Shown piece by piece: positions 1 to 9,345 of a DNA stretch of 39,889 nucleotides. Source of the DNA: an uncultured Oleiphilus sp. (GTDB lineage Bacteria; Pseudomonadota; Gammaproteobacteria; Pseudomonadales; Oleiphilaceae); the NCBI GenBank assembly GCA_913020495.1, contig CAJWBJ010000028.1:1-39889 (forward strand). The letters are read 5' to 3'. Position numbers and translations under genes: made by a program. The notes beneath the pieces were generated by a model. It ran no database searches and was not told the origin of the DNA. It saw only the letters and a program-made list of their open reading frames with translations. The first letter of the stretch is position 1, and the number at the start of each line of letters is the position of its first letter.

Positions 1-834
<834 letters not shown>

Positions 835-850
835 TTTTGCGCTTTAATAG

Positions 851-875
851 AGATACTTCCATTATGGAAGTATCT
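851..875 (+). other. Intercistronic hairpin between atpD and atpC
   Basis: A perfect 10-bp inverted repeat, agatacttcc / ggaagtatct, flanks a 5-base loop (attat). No T-run follows, and the ribosome site of atpC begins about ten bases later, so it does not look like an intrinsic terminator. It may stabilise or set processing of the atp mRNA, or adjust epsilon synthesis relative to beta. The structure is seen directly; the role is inference. Confidence 0.6.
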
Positions 876-896
876 CATTAAGTAAGGAAATTTATT

Positions 897-1316
897 ATGG
901 GTATCAGTGTGCATTGCGATATCGTAAGTGCTGAAGAGTCAATTTATTCTGGCTTGGTAGAATTGGTTGTAGCGACTGGAACATTAGGTGACCTGGGTAT
1001 TGCGCCTGGCCATGCACCATTAATGACCAGTTTAGCCCCTGGACCTGTTCGAATTGTTAAGCAAGGTGGCGAAGAAGAAATTTTCTTTGTTACTGGTGGC
1101 TATTTAGAAGTACAGCCTAACATTGTGACGATTTTATCAGACAGCGCACAACGTGCGGATGACCTTGATGAAGCGGCTGCATTGGAAGCTAAGCAAGAAG
1201 CTGAGCGTCATTTGACCAACCAGAGTGGTGATTTTGATTATTCAAAAGCCGCCTCTCAACTGGCAGAAGCATCAGCACGGCTTCGTACAGTTCAACAATT
1301 ACGTAGAAAACACTAA
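897..1316 (+). CDS. atpC: ATP synthase F1 subunit epsilon
   Basis: This is the epsilon subunit of the F1 central stalk, which couples rotation and can inhibit ATP hydrolysis. Its 139 residues match the usual gamma-proteobacterial length. The N-terminal beta-sandwich carries the conserved [20 protein letters not shown] segment near residues 31-50, and the C-terminal third is the expected two-helix region rich in Ala, Glu and Arg. The start has a good ribosome site (aaggaa) seven to eight bases upstream. It is the last gene of the atp operon and is followed by a clear terminator. Confidence 0.97.
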   Translation: MGISVHCDIVSAEESIYSGLVELVVATGTLGDLGIAPGHAPLMTSLAPGPVRIVKQGGEEEIFFVTGGYLEVQPNIVTILSDSAQRADDLDEAAALEAKQEAERHLTNQSGDFDYSKAASQLAEASARLRTVQQLRRKH

Positions 1317-1367
1317 GTTATTACGTACATTTGTTGTAGGTATGAAAGCGAAACAAGTATTAGAGAT

Positions 1368-1393
1368 AAGGCAGCTATTTAGCTGCCTTTTTT
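1368..1393 (+). terminator. Rho-independent terminator of the atp operon
   Basis: A stem of aaggcagct and agctgcctt closes a four-base loop (attt) and runs into six T residues. It lies 51 bases after the atpC stop and well before glmU, so it probably ends the atp operon transcript. Confidence 0.9.
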
Positions 1394-1483
1394 CGTTTGA
1401 GAATAGCCTGAAATTATTAAACCATAGGCTATGCTTACTTTATAAAAAGTGAATATTTAGCTATTTATCCAGGGAAGTCTTTT

Positions 1484-2845
1484 ATGAGTTTACACGTTAT
1501 TATTTTAGCAGCAGGTCAGGGGTCTCGAATGAAATCCGACCAACCCAAAGTTATACATAAACTTGCTGGGAAACCAATGCTACAACATGTGATTGATACC
1601 GCAAGTCAATTGGATGCTGAAACAATACATATTGTAGTGGGACATGGCGCTGAGACAGTAAAAGAAACTATAAAAGATAAGCATATCAACTGGTGTTTAC
1701 AAGCAGAGCAATTAGGGACTGGACATGCAGTCGCACAATCAATTAACGCTATTCCTAAAGATGCGGACGTTTTGATTTTATATGGTGATGTACCATTGAC
1801 ATCGGTCGATACCTTACAGGAATTAGTTCAATCAGTTGAGCGCAAGCAATTATCACTGCTAACTGTAAATCTTGAAAACCCAATAGGTTATGGACGAATT
1901 ATTCGCTGTGCTGATGATAACATTGGTGCAATTATTGAAGAAAAAGATGCTACAGATGAACAGCGACTAGTAAATGAAGTGAATACAGGTATTTTGGCAA
2001 TGAGTGCAGATGCACTTCATCGTTATATTCCTTTGCTGAGTAATAGTAACGCTCAAGAAGAATATTACTTAACTGATATTATAGAAATTGCAGTCAAAAA
2101 TGGTGATTGTGTTGTCAGTCATCAACCTCAGTTTGAACAAGAGGTTCAAGGTGTTAATAATCGTTTACAGCTATGTGAGCTTGAATGTTGGCATCAATCA
2201 CGTATTTCAGAACAATTGATGCTCGCTGGGGTTACGTTGTATGATCCAAACCGTATAGATGTTCGTGGAAGCCTTGAGTTTGGCCGAGATGTCGTTATTG
2301 ATCTGAATTGTATTTTTGAAGGTCATGTTAGGCTAGGTGACGGTGTGCAAATCGGCCCAAACTGTATTATAAAAAATGCAACGATTGGCTCAGGTTCGAT
2401 CATTCACGCTAATTCAATTATCGAAGATACAGAAGTTGCTGAAAATGTAAATGTTGGCCCATTTGCTCGCCTTAGACCGGGCACTAAGTTATCGAAAGGG
2501 TCAAAAGTGGGTAACTTTGTTGAAACAAAGAAAACAATCGTCGGTGAAGGAAGTAAAATTAATCACCTAAGTTATGTTGGTGACGCAATTCTTGGAACCA
2601 ATGTAAATGTTGGTGCGGGTACCATCACTTGTAACTATGACGGTGTTAATAAATTCAAAACTGAATTAGGTGATGGCGTGTTTGTTGGCTCAAATTCATC
2701 ACTCGTGGCACCCGTCAAAGTAGGTAGTAATGCGACTATCGGTGCTGGTTCTACCGTTACCAAAGAAATAGAAGATGAACAGTTAGCAGTTGCAAGAGCA
2801 AAGCAAAGGAATATAGATGGCTGGCTGCGACCAGTTAAAAATTAG
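1484..2845 (+). CDS. glmU: Bifunctional N-acetylglucosamine-1-phosphate uridyltransferase / glucosamine-1-phosphate acetyltransferase
   Basis: GlmU makes UDP-GlcNAc from glucosamine-1-phosphate, acetyl-CoA and UTP in the cytoplasm, feeding peptidoglycan and LPS synthesis. The N-terminal pyrophosphorylase domain opens with LAAGQGSRMKSDQPKVIHKL (residues 7-26) and has the YGDVPL metal-site motif. The C-terminal half is a left-handed beta-helix of hexapeptide repeats, with the acetyltransferase segment around VNVGAGTITCNYDG. At 453 residues it is of normal length. The ribosome site aggga lies about ten bases upstream of the ATG. glmS follows after 62 bases and supplies the precursor pathway. Confidence 0.97.
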   Translation: MSLHVIILAAGQGSRMKSDQPKVIHKLAGKPMLQHVIDTASQLDAETIHIVVGHGAETVKETIKDKHINWCLQAEQLGTGHAVAQSINAIPKDADVLILYGDVPLTSVDTLQELVQSVERKQLSLLTVNLENPIGYGRIIRCADDNIGAIIEEKDATDEQRLVNEVNTGILAMSADALHRYIPLLSNSNAQEEYYLTDIIEIAVKNGDCVVSHQPQFEQEVQGVNNRLQLCELECWHQSRISEQLMLAGVTLYDPNRIDVRGSLEFGRDVVIDLNCIFEGHVRLGDGVQIGPNCIIKNATIGSGSIIHANSIIEDTEVAENVNVGPFARLRPGTKLSKGSKVGNFVETKKTIVGEGSKINHLSYVGDAILGTNVNVGAGTITCNYDGVNKFKTELGDGVFVGSNSSLVAPVKVGSNATIGAGSTVTKEIEDEQLAVARAKQRNIDGWLRPVKN

Positions 2846-2907
2846 TAAAATTATTTAGGGTGTACTAAGCACACCAGATGGTCTTTTTTAGTAAACAGGA
2901 ATTTAAA

Positions 2908-4740
2908 ATGTGTGGAATTGTTGGTGCAGTAGCACAAAGGGATGTAGCAGAAATTTTAGTGGAAGGTCTGAAGAGACTTGAGTACAGGGGATATGATTCT
3001 GCAGGTGTTGCTTTACTGACAAAAGAAGGTGAATTCAGTCGTGTTAGGCGTGTAGGTAAAGTAAAAGCACTTTCTTCAGCTTTAGCTGAAACACCCTGTC
3101 TTGGTGGAACTGGAATCGCACATACCCGTTGGGCAACTCATGGAGAGCCTAATGAAGCTAATGCTCATCCACATACGTCCGGTGAAAATATTGCAGTGGT
3201 CCATAACGGAATCATTGAGAATCACCATTCACTCCGTGAAATGCTAAAAAAACAAGGTTATGTATTTACGTCTGATACAGATACTGAAGTGATCGCGCAC
3301 TTAGTACATTTTGAACTACTGCGTCATGACACTTTATTGGAAGCATTTCAAAAAACCATTAAACAATTAGAAGGTGCTTATGGCGCGGTTGTGATGGATA
3401 GCAATGACCCTGATCGACTGATTGCGGCACGATCAGGTAGCCCTTTAGTTATTGGCTATGGAATTGGCGAAAATTTCTTAGCCTCTGACCAGTTGGCTTT
3501 ATTACCAGTGACACGTAGCTTTTCGTTTTTGGAAGAGGGTGATATTGCTGAGCTAACCCGAGAACAAGTTAAGATCTACGACTTACATGGGAAGAAGGTA
3601 TCGCGAGAAATAAAAGAGTCTGATATTACACATGATGCTGGTGATAAAGGTCCATATAAGCACTACATGCTTAAAGAAATATATGAACAACCAATCGCTA
3701 TAAAAAATACTTTAGATGGCCGTATCGTCGCTGGGAAAGTACAAGCTTCTACTTTCGGTGATAATGCAGAAAGCATCTTGAAAGATATTAAGCATGTTCA
3801 AATTATAGCCTGCGGAACGAGTTACAATGCCGGGATGGTCGCTCGTTACTGGTTTGAAGAATTAGCAGGGGTTTCCTGTAATGTTGAAATCGCATCAGAG
3901 TTTAGATACCGCAAACCGGTTGTTTACCCTAACTCGCTTTTAGTTACAATTTCTCAATCAGGTGAAACAGCAGACACCCTAGCCGCATTAAGATTAGCTA
4001 AAGAACTAGGATTCAAGTCTAGCCTGACTATCTGTAATGTCCCTGGCTCATCATTAGTTCGAGAGTCTGACCTTAGTTATATGATGAATGCAGGGGCAGA
4101 AATTGGAGTCGCTTCAACTAAAGCATTTACTGTGCAGTTAGCAGGTCTACTATTGTTAGTTTCTGCAATTGGTAAATATAATGAAATGGATGAAGAGACT
4201 GAATCAAATATTGTTAAAGCATTGCTCTCATTACCTGCAAAAATTGAACAAGCACTTGATATGGATAAAGCTATCGCTGGTTTGGCTGAAGATTTCTCTG
4301 AAAAGAATCATAGTTTGTTTCTAGGACGTGGTGACCAATATCCAATTGCGATGGAAGGTGCGCTCAAATTGAAAGAGATTTCTTATATTCATGCTGAGGC
4401 TTACGCTGCTGGTGAACTTAAACATGGTCCATTAGCACTAATTGACGCAGAAATTCCCGTCATCGTTGTAGCGCCTAACAATGAATTACTTGAAAAGCTT
4501 CACTCTAATGTTGAAGAAGTTCGTGCACGAGGTGGTTTGATGTATGTGTTTGCTGATCGAGGTGCACACTTTAAAAGTGACGAAACAATGAAAGTACTAG
4601 ATGTTCCTCAGTGTGAAAAAATTATAGCTCCGATCCTATATACCGTACCACTTCAACTATTAAGCTATCATGTTGCATTGATTAAAGGAACAGATGTTGA
4701 TCAACCCAGAAACTTAGCTAAGTCAGTAACTGTTGAGTAA
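2908..4740 (+). CDS. glmS: Glutamine--fructose-6-phosphate aminotransferase (isomerising)
   Basis: GlmS converts fructose-6-phosphate and glutamine to glucosamine-6-phosphate, the committed step to amino sugars. I place the start at the ATG directly before TGT because the mature N-terminal Cys (MCGIVGAV) is the glutaminase nucleophile. An upstream in-frame ATG at 2878 would bury it. The ribosome site aacagga lies eight bases upstream of the chosen start. The 610 residues comprise a class II glutaminase domain ([18 protein letters not shown]) and two SIS sugar-isomerase domains ([17 protein letters not shown]). The C-terminus [12 protein letters not shown] is the normal family end. I see no glmS ribozyme, which is not expected in this lineage. 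Confidence 0.97.
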   Translation: MCGIVGAVAQRDVAEILVEGLKRLEYRGYDSAGVALLTKEGEFSRVRRVGKVKALSSALAETPCLGGTGIAHTRWATHGEPNEANAHPHTSGENIAVVHNGIIENHHSLREMLKKQGYVFTSDTDTEVIAHLVHFELLRHDTLLEAFQKTIKQLEGAYGAVVMDSNDPDRLIAARSGSPLVIGYGIGENFLASDQLALLPVTRSFSFLEEGDIAELTREQVKIYDLHGKKVSREIKESDITHDAGDKGPYKHYMLKEIYEQPIAIKNTLDGRIVAGKVQASTFGDNAESILKDIKHVQIIACGTSYNAGMVARYWFEELAGVSCNVEIASEFRYRKPVVYPNSLLVTISQSGETADTLAALRLAKELGFKSSLTICNVPGSSLVRESDLSYMMNAGAEIGVASTKAFTVQLAGLLLLVSAIGKYNEMDEETESNIVKALLSLPAKIEQALDMDKAIAGLAEDFSEKNHSLFLGRGDQYPIAMEGALKLKEISYIHAEAYAAGELKHGPLALIDAEIPVIVVAPNNELLEKLHSNVEEVRARGGLMYVFADRGAHFKSDETMKVLDVPQCEKIIAPILYTVPLQLLSYHVALIKGTDVDQPRNLAKSVTVE

Positions 4741-4748
4741 GTGAGTAC

Positions 4749-5171
4749 TTAATATCTTTCTACAGTTGCAGTATTATGCCCATTATAACTTCTACCATTA
4801 GGTGTGTTGTAAATGGGCTGTTGGAACTGTGGGGTGGATGTTTGATTATGTTTAAATTTTAAATAATCATCTATATCAGGCTTTTCGTCATTTTTAGTTA
4901 ACTCGATTTTTTTGCGTTTTTCATTTTTGTCATCTTGTTCTTCATAAATAGGCTTATCTGATTTTTCTGCATCATATGTTTGTAATGCGCCAGCTATCGC
5001 TGCATTGGATAATTCTTCTTGACCAATTTCTTGCATCGGAAAATCACTAATTGTTGATTTTTGACGAATTGAAAAGTCAAAATCCAAGTCATCAAAATCA
5101 TCTTCATCTGCTGCAAAGCAAAATGATGATAGCGTCAGCATAATACTTATAACTTTAAAGAGGGTTGTCAT
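4749..5171 (-). CDS. Small secreted acidic protein of unknown function
   Basis: I do not recognise this protein. I start it at the ATG that gives MTTLFKVISIMLTLSSFCFA, a typical signal peptide with likely cleavage before ADEDDFDDLD. A longer frame starting at 5222 would put a basic, non-signal stretch in front. The mature part of about 120 residues is very polar, with an acidic start, a Lys/Glu/Asp-rich middle and an Asn/Gln/Pro-rich tail. It looks largely disordered. It converges on glmS with only eight bases between the stops and is divergent from greB. Export to the periplasm is inferred from the signal peptide only. Confidence 0.6.
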   Translation of the reverse strand: MTTLFKVISIMLTLSSFCFAADEDDFDDLDFDFSIRQKSTISDFPMQEIGQEELSNAAIAGALQTYDAEKSDKPIYEEQDDKNEKRKKIELTKNDEKPDIDDYLKFKHNQTSTPQFQQPIYNTPNGRSYNGHNTATVERY

Positions 5172-5319
5172 AATAGAAACTCTTGATAATTTAAGCTTTA
5201 GACATGCACGTATTCTAATCAATTTAAAAAGTAGTGACTAGGAACCCTGTCTAGCTCTAGCATATTAATAATGTTGCTAGTGTTTTAAACTAATATCAAA
5301 GAAATCTGAAGATTATAAA

Positions 5320-5793
5320 ATGAAAACTAATTTAATTACGAAAGAAGGCCATGAAGCTTTACAAAGCGAGCTTGATTTTCTATGGCAAAAAGAACGCCCG
5401 GAAATAACAAAAAAAGTATCTTGGGCGGCTAGTCTTGGCGATCGAAGTGATAACGCTGATTATCAATACAATAAACAACGCTTAAGAGAAATAGATCGAC
5501 GTATTCGGTTTTTACGCAAGCGAATCGAGGCACTTAAAGTTGTGGAATATTCAACAGAACAAGAAGGCCGTGTTTTTTTTGGTGCATGGGTTGGAATTGA
5601 AAATGACGATGCTGAAACAATGTACTTTAGAATTGTAGGTGGAGATGAGATTTATGGTCGACAAGATTACATTTCTGTTGATTCTCCGATGGCAAGAGCG
5701 TTATTGAAGAAAGAAGTTGATGACGACATCGTGGTTGAAACCCCATCAAAGAAAACTTATTGGTCAATAACCTGCATTAAATATTCAAAATAA
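5320..5793 (+). CDS. greB: Transcription elongation factor GreB
   Basis: GreB inserts its coiled coil into the RNA polymerase secondary channel and stimulates cleavage of backtracked RNA. The 157 residues match GreB rather than GreA: the Trp-rich WASLGDR-type tip region (seen as SWAASLGDRSDNADYQYNK), RLREIDRRIRFL, FFGAWVGIENDD and DYISVDSPMARALLKKEV are all family hallmarks. At the coiled-coil tip the usual catalytic pair Asp41/Glu44 is Asp41/Asp44 here, a conservative change. There is no strong ribosome site, only gaaga about eight bases upstream. The gene is divergent from the small secreted protein. Confidence 0.95.
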   Translation: MKTNLITKEGHEALQSELDFLWQKERPEITKKVSWAASLGDRSDNADYQYNKQRLREIDRRIRFLRKRIEALKVVEYSTEQEGRVFFGAWVGIENDDAETMYFRIVGGDEIYGRQDYISVDSPMARALLKKEVDDDIVVETPSKKTYWSITCIKYSK

Positions 5794-5924
5794 TGATGTC
5801 TAAAAGTAGGAATAAGTAGTGATGACTTTTTAAATATAAATGAAAGAATCTAAATGTAGGTTGAAACACCTAATATTTATTTGTATCTTGCGCGCAGTAG
5901 AAGAATCTTATTTGGAGAAATAAA

Positions 5925-6233
5925 ATGAAAATAGATAAAAAATTAAATGAAATTGCAGAAAGCGCGTTAGTTCAATTAGATTCTCTTGGCTATCGTTTAG
6001 ATGCCATTGGTGTTGAAAACCAAATCAATCGCCACAATTTAATTGCTTTAGTTATGTTTGGTCAAAAGCGTTTAGAAGGCGAGATGGACAGCATAAGTGC
6101 TGCGGTTGATACTGGTAAGTCAAAAATTGATAATATTGTTCGTTCAGCTGAGAAGCTTGTTGTTAGTGCGACTGATTTAGCTTTGTTTCCAGCTAAATAT
6201 ACCATTGACCGAGTTAAAGCACAGTTAGCCTAA
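5925..6233 (+). CDS. Small helical protein of unknown function
   Basis: I do not recognise this 102-residue protein. It has a strong ribosome site (tggaga) and a clean ATG. The sequence has no signal peptide or clear membrane segment. It reads as amphipathic helices: an N-terminal stretch with regularly spaced Leu/Ile/Val, a polar middle (EGEMDSISAAVDTGKSKIDN), and a C-terminal stretch with VVSATDLALFPAKYTIDRVK. This general look resembles phasin-like or coiled-coil accessory proteins, but I see no diagnostic motif. It stands alone between greB and the convergent sensor kinase gene, so context gives little help. Confidence 0.7.
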   Translation: MKIDKKLNEIAESALVQLDSLGYRLDAIGVENQINRHNLIALVMFGQKRLEGEMDSISAAVDTGKSKIDNIVRSAEKLVVSATDLALFPAKYTIDRVKAQLA

Positions 6234-6259
6234 TAATATTTTGATTGCATACAAAATTG

Positions 6260-6289
6260 GAGCATAAATAGGGGAAGCTATTTGTGCTC
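6260..6289. terminator. Candidate bidirectional terminator between convergent genes
   Basis: A 12-bp inverted repeat (gagcataaatag / ctatttgtgctc, one wobble pair) with a six-base loop lies between the small helical protein gene and the convergent sensor kinase gene. One arm includes the kinase stop codon. T-runs are weak on both sides (CCAATTTTG on the minus strand), so efficiency is uncertain. Confidence 0.5.
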
Positions 6290-7672
6290 TAAAGCTTTCG
6301 GCTGTTTTGGAAATTGTAGTTCGATAAGTAAACCCGGCTGGTTATCTTTTAGAGTTATTTTTCCTTGGTGCAAATCCATTACAGCAAGTACAAAGCTTAA
6401 ACCTAAACCATTACCTGGCAGAGAACGGCTTTTAGCTACCCGATAAAATCGCTGAAAGACTCTTTCGCGCTCCTCAACTGGAATACCAATTCCTGAATCC
6501 GCAACGGAAAGAAATGTTTCATTTTGATTTGAAGTTAATGAAATATCAATATTTCCACCTTCTGGTGTATATTTAATTGCATTGTCGATTAAATTGCATA
6601 ATGTTTGAAATAATAAATCCCTGTCACCCATAATTGGCACATTAGGCTCAATTATAATAGAAAATTTCTGTTGTTTATCTTCAGCCAAGGCTTCATATAA
6701 TTCTGCTGCATCTTGAGCTAAACCGGATAAATCGAAGGTTTCAAAATTGGATACCTTATCACCCACTTCAAGGCGCGCAATTCTTAACAAGGCATTGAAT
6801 GTGGCGAGTAGTTGATCGGCTTCAGCGACTGATTTTCCAACTTGCTCCCTATCTTGGTCACGATCAACTGTGAGTAGTGTATTTTCAAGTTGATTACGCA
6901 GTCGAGTTAGTGGCGTTCGGAGGTCATGGGCTATGTTGTCAGAGACATGACGAACACCTTCCATCAGGTGTACAATTCGGTCAAGCATCTCATTCAAGTT
7001 ACGGGCGAGTTGATCGAACTCATCATTAGTACCACGGTCAGGAATTCGGAGTGATAAGTTACCGCGCATAATTTTTTGACTGGTTTGGTTAATGAGCTCT
7101 ACACGTTTGGAGGTGCTACGACTCATCATAATGCCACCAAACATAGCAAGAGCGAAGGTAATTCCCATACCGAAGTTAATTGCACGTTCGACAAGATTTT
7201 TGACAGCCATAAATTCATTTACATCACGGCCGACAAGCAAACGCAGGCCGCCCGGAACAATAAAAACTCTTGCACGTGCGGGTCGGGACTCCGCTGTAGG
7301 CCAGCCTAATGCATCATCCAGGGTAAAGTTAAGCCAGCCATCCTGAACTTCGCCATCTTCAGGCCATTTACTAATATTACCAGCAAGTTTGATAAAGTCC
7401 CGGGCAGTAAATAAGTAAATACTTTTACCATTAGGGTCTCTCGCCACTCGTTCACGAATCACGCTAATTAAACCATTAAGGCCTTGTCTCTGGTACTGTT
7501 CAGCCAAGCCGATAATTTCAGCTTCAATGGTTTCATCAGTTTGGCTCGACATATAACCGGCCGTTGCCCAATAGATGAAACCCATTAAGATAAATACAGA
7601 GGTGGCGAACAGTACCATGTACATGACCGCCAGTTGAAAGGTAGATGTTCTAAGTAGGTTAAGAATCTTCAC
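6278..7672 (-). CDS. OmpR-partner sensor histidine kinase
   Basis: This is an inner-membrane two-component sensor of 464 residues. Membrane segments lie near residues 13-35 and 166-183 and enclose a periplasmic sensor region of about 130 residues. A HAMP linker follows, then the dimerisation domain with the phospho-acceptor His249 in DNIAHDLRTPL. The ATPase domain has NLIDNAIKYTPEGG (N box), DSGIGIPVEE, a VFQRFYR F box and GNGLGLSF. The start is GTG, overlapping the end of the response regulator by 14 bases, so translation is probably coupled. It resembles the QseC/PmrB-like group in layout, but the signal cannot be told from the sequence. Confidence 0.92.
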   Translation of the reverse strand: MKILNLLRTSTFQLAVMYMVLFATSVFILMGFIYWATAGYMSSQTDETIEAEIIGLAEQYQRQGLNGLISVIRERVARDPNGKSIYLFTARDFIKLAGNISKWPEDGEVQDGWLNFTLDDALGWPTAESRPARARVFIVPGGLRLLVGRDVNEFMAVKNLVERAINFGMGITFALAMFGGIMMSRSTSKRVELINQTSQKIMRGNLSLRIPDRGTNDEFDQLARNLNEMLDRIVHLMEGVRHVSDNIAHDLRTPLTRLRNQLENTLLTVDRDQDREQVGKSVAEADQLLATFNALLRIARLEVGDKVSNFETFDLSGLAQDAAELYEALAEDKQQKFSIIIEPNVPIMGDRDLLFQTLCNLIDNAIKYTPEGGNIDISLTSNQNETFLSVADSGIGIPVEERERVFQRFYRVAKSRSLPGNGLGLSFVLAVMDLHQGKITLKDNQPGLLIELQFPKQPKALEHK

Positions 7673-8342
7673 TCAAAATATACCCTGCTCCACGAACAGT
7701 TTGAAGTAATTGCTTGGGAAAATCTTTATCAATCTTAGAGCGTAAACGACTGATATGAACATCAATCACATTTGTTTGTGGGTCAAAATGATAATCCCAA
7801 ACCTGTTCTAAAAGCATTGTGCGTGTGACAACTTGCCCAGCATGCTTCATCAGATACTCCAGTAATCGGAATTCTCTGGGTTGAAGGTCAATTTTTTCTG
7901 AATTGCGTTTTACTGTGCGAGCCAGCAGGTCCATTTCTAAGTCAGCGACGCTTAAATGAGTAATTTTTTCTGAACCTGATTTTGAGCCTCTACGCATTAA
8001 TACTTCAAGGCGAGCTAATAATTCTGTATATGAAAATGGCTTTGTTAAGTAGTCATCACCGCCACCCCGTAAACCTTCTACTCGGTCATCTACATCACCA
8101 AGGGCGCTTAGAATCAGTACGGGTGTTTGGTTACCGGTAGCTCGAATAGTCTTAATAATTGATAGACCGTCCATGCTGGGTAGCATGCGGTCAATAATCA
8201 TAACGTCATAAGTTTCACTAGCTGCCAGCAACAAGCCTTCTTTGCCGTCAGCAGAATGATCAACGACATTATCATTTTCTTTTAGCCCATTTACTAAGTA
8301 TGCGGCTACGTCTTTATCATCTTCAATTACTAATATGCGCAT
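7659..8342 (-). CDS. OmpR-family response regulator
   Basis: This DNA-binding response regulator is the partner of the downstream kinase. I start it at MRILVIEDD, which has a gaggt ribosome site, rather than at an in-frame ATG 102 bases upstream that would overlap djlA. The 227 residues hold a receiver domain with acidic pocket Glu7-Asp8-Asp9, phospho-acceptor Asp51, Ser79 and Lys101. A C-terminal winged helix follows (LQPREFRLLEYLMKHAGQVV, then VIDVHISRLRSKID). It probably activates or represses sigma-70 promoters. It lies 34 bases after djlA and could be co-transcribed with it. Confidence 0.94.
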   Translation of the reverse strand: MRILVIEDDKDVAAYLVNGLKENDNVVDHSADGKEGLLLAASETYDVMIIDRMLPSMDGLSIIKTIRATGNQTPVLILSALGDVDDRVEGLRGGGDDYLTKPFSYTELLARLEVLMRRGSKSGSEKITHLSVADLEMDLLARTVKRNSEKIDLQPREFRLLEYLMKHAGQVVTRTMLLEQVWDYHFDPQTNVIDVHISRLRSKIDKDFPKQLLQTVRGAGYILSEDS

Positions 8343-8376
8343 CTTAACCTCAACTTTTGTGTTTGATTCAACTATA

Positions 8377-9186
8377 TTATTTAGATCTGTAGTGTTTAAT
8401 TTGTTCGTAAGCATCTTTAATTTCGCGTGTTTTTTCGGTGGCAATTTTCATCATTTCTTCAGGTAAACCTTTAGAGACCAACTTATCAGGATGGTGCTGG
8501 CTGATTAACCTTCGATATGCTTTTTTAAGTTCTGCATCATTACATTCCGGAGTCATTCCTAAAACTTTATAGGCTTGTTCAATGGATTGCTTTTCTGTTG
8601 CTTTACTTGGGTGGTTACCGCCAAATTGTGAGTAACGCTGCTGTGCCGTCATCATGGCTAGCAGTTCTTCAAAATGTCTTCGTTTAAAGCCTAGTAATTC
8701 AGCTACTTTAAGTAGTAATCTTTGTTCTTCGAGGTGTAATTCATTGTCAGCTAAAGCCGTGCTTAACTGAATTTCCATGAATATTCGAAGCAAGTCTGTG
8801 CGGCGTCCACACTCATGCCGAAACTGTTCAAGGACTGACTTGTAATCAAAGTCAGTCTCTTTACCTTGATTGAATAGATTGATTGCAGCGCTTTTTTGAG
8901 CTTCATTAAGCTGCATTTTCTCCATAGTTTGGCGTGCAACTTGAATTTCAGTCTCAGAAACAATGCCATCTGCCTTGGCAACTTTGCCCATAATTGAAAA
9001 AGTAGCAGTAAAGAAAGCTGCTTGAATTCGTTCCTGGTCAGCACCGCCAACACCAAAACTAGCCGTGTCTAAGCCTTTAAGACCTTTATCGAAGCTATGG
9101 CCTAATGCAGCACCTAACAATGCACCTAAGGGGCCTACGAGTACAAAACCCAATGTGCTGCCAATTACTTTTCCCCACCAACTCAT
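8377..9186 (-). CDS. djlA: Membrane-anchored J-domain co-chaperone DjlA
   Basis: DjlA is an inner-membrane co-chaperone that stimulates the DnaK ATPase. The 269 residues match the family in layout. A single N-terminal membrane segment follows MSWWGKVIG (about residues 6-29, Gly/Leu-rich). A central TerB-like helical domain (about 55-180) follows, and a C-terminal J-domain carries the catalytic HPD within SQHHPDKLVSKGLP. The DjlA-specific ending GLPEEMMKIATEKTREIKDAYE is present. In enterobacteria, overproduced DjlA activates the Rcs envelope phosphorelay. Its position just before an unrelated two-component pair is therefore of interest, though no link can be shown here. Confidence 0.93.
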   Translation of the reverse strand: MSWWGKVIGSTLGFVLVGPLGALLGAALGHSFDKGLKGLDTASFGVGGADQERIQAAFFTATFSIMGKVAKADGIVSETEIQVARQTMEKMQLNEAQKSAAINLFNQGKETDFDYKSVLEQFRHECGRRTDLLRIFMEIQLSTALADNELHLEEQRLLLKVAELLGFKRRHFEELLAMMTAQQRYSQFGGNHPSKATEKQSIEQAYKVLGMTPECNDAELKKAYRRLISQHHPDKLVSKGLPEEMMKIATEKTREIKDAYEQIKHYRSK

Positions 9187-9345
9187 ATATAAAACTTACC
9201 TGTGTACTATTTGGAATGGCTAAAAATAACCTGAATGAATATTAGATCTGATTTTTTAACATAGTGGGGCTAGATAACCAGTTAAAAGTTCGTAACAAGC
9301 GTGGGAAGCGATGGTTGAATCTATATAGAGATAAGGGTTTTTGGC

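Noticed and set aside
1225-1452. Open frame overlapping the end of atpC and the terminator
   Set aside because: It is a shifted-frame shadow of atpC, runs through the terminator hairpin and has no family-like sequence.
2878-2907. ATG upstream of glmS in the same frame
   Set aside because: It would add ten residues ahead of the catalytic N-terminal Cys, which must be freed by removal of a single Met.
8343-8444. Upstream start for the OmpR-type regulator
   Set aside because: It would overlap djlA and place 34 unrelated residues ahead of the receiver domain; the internal ATG has a good ribosome site.
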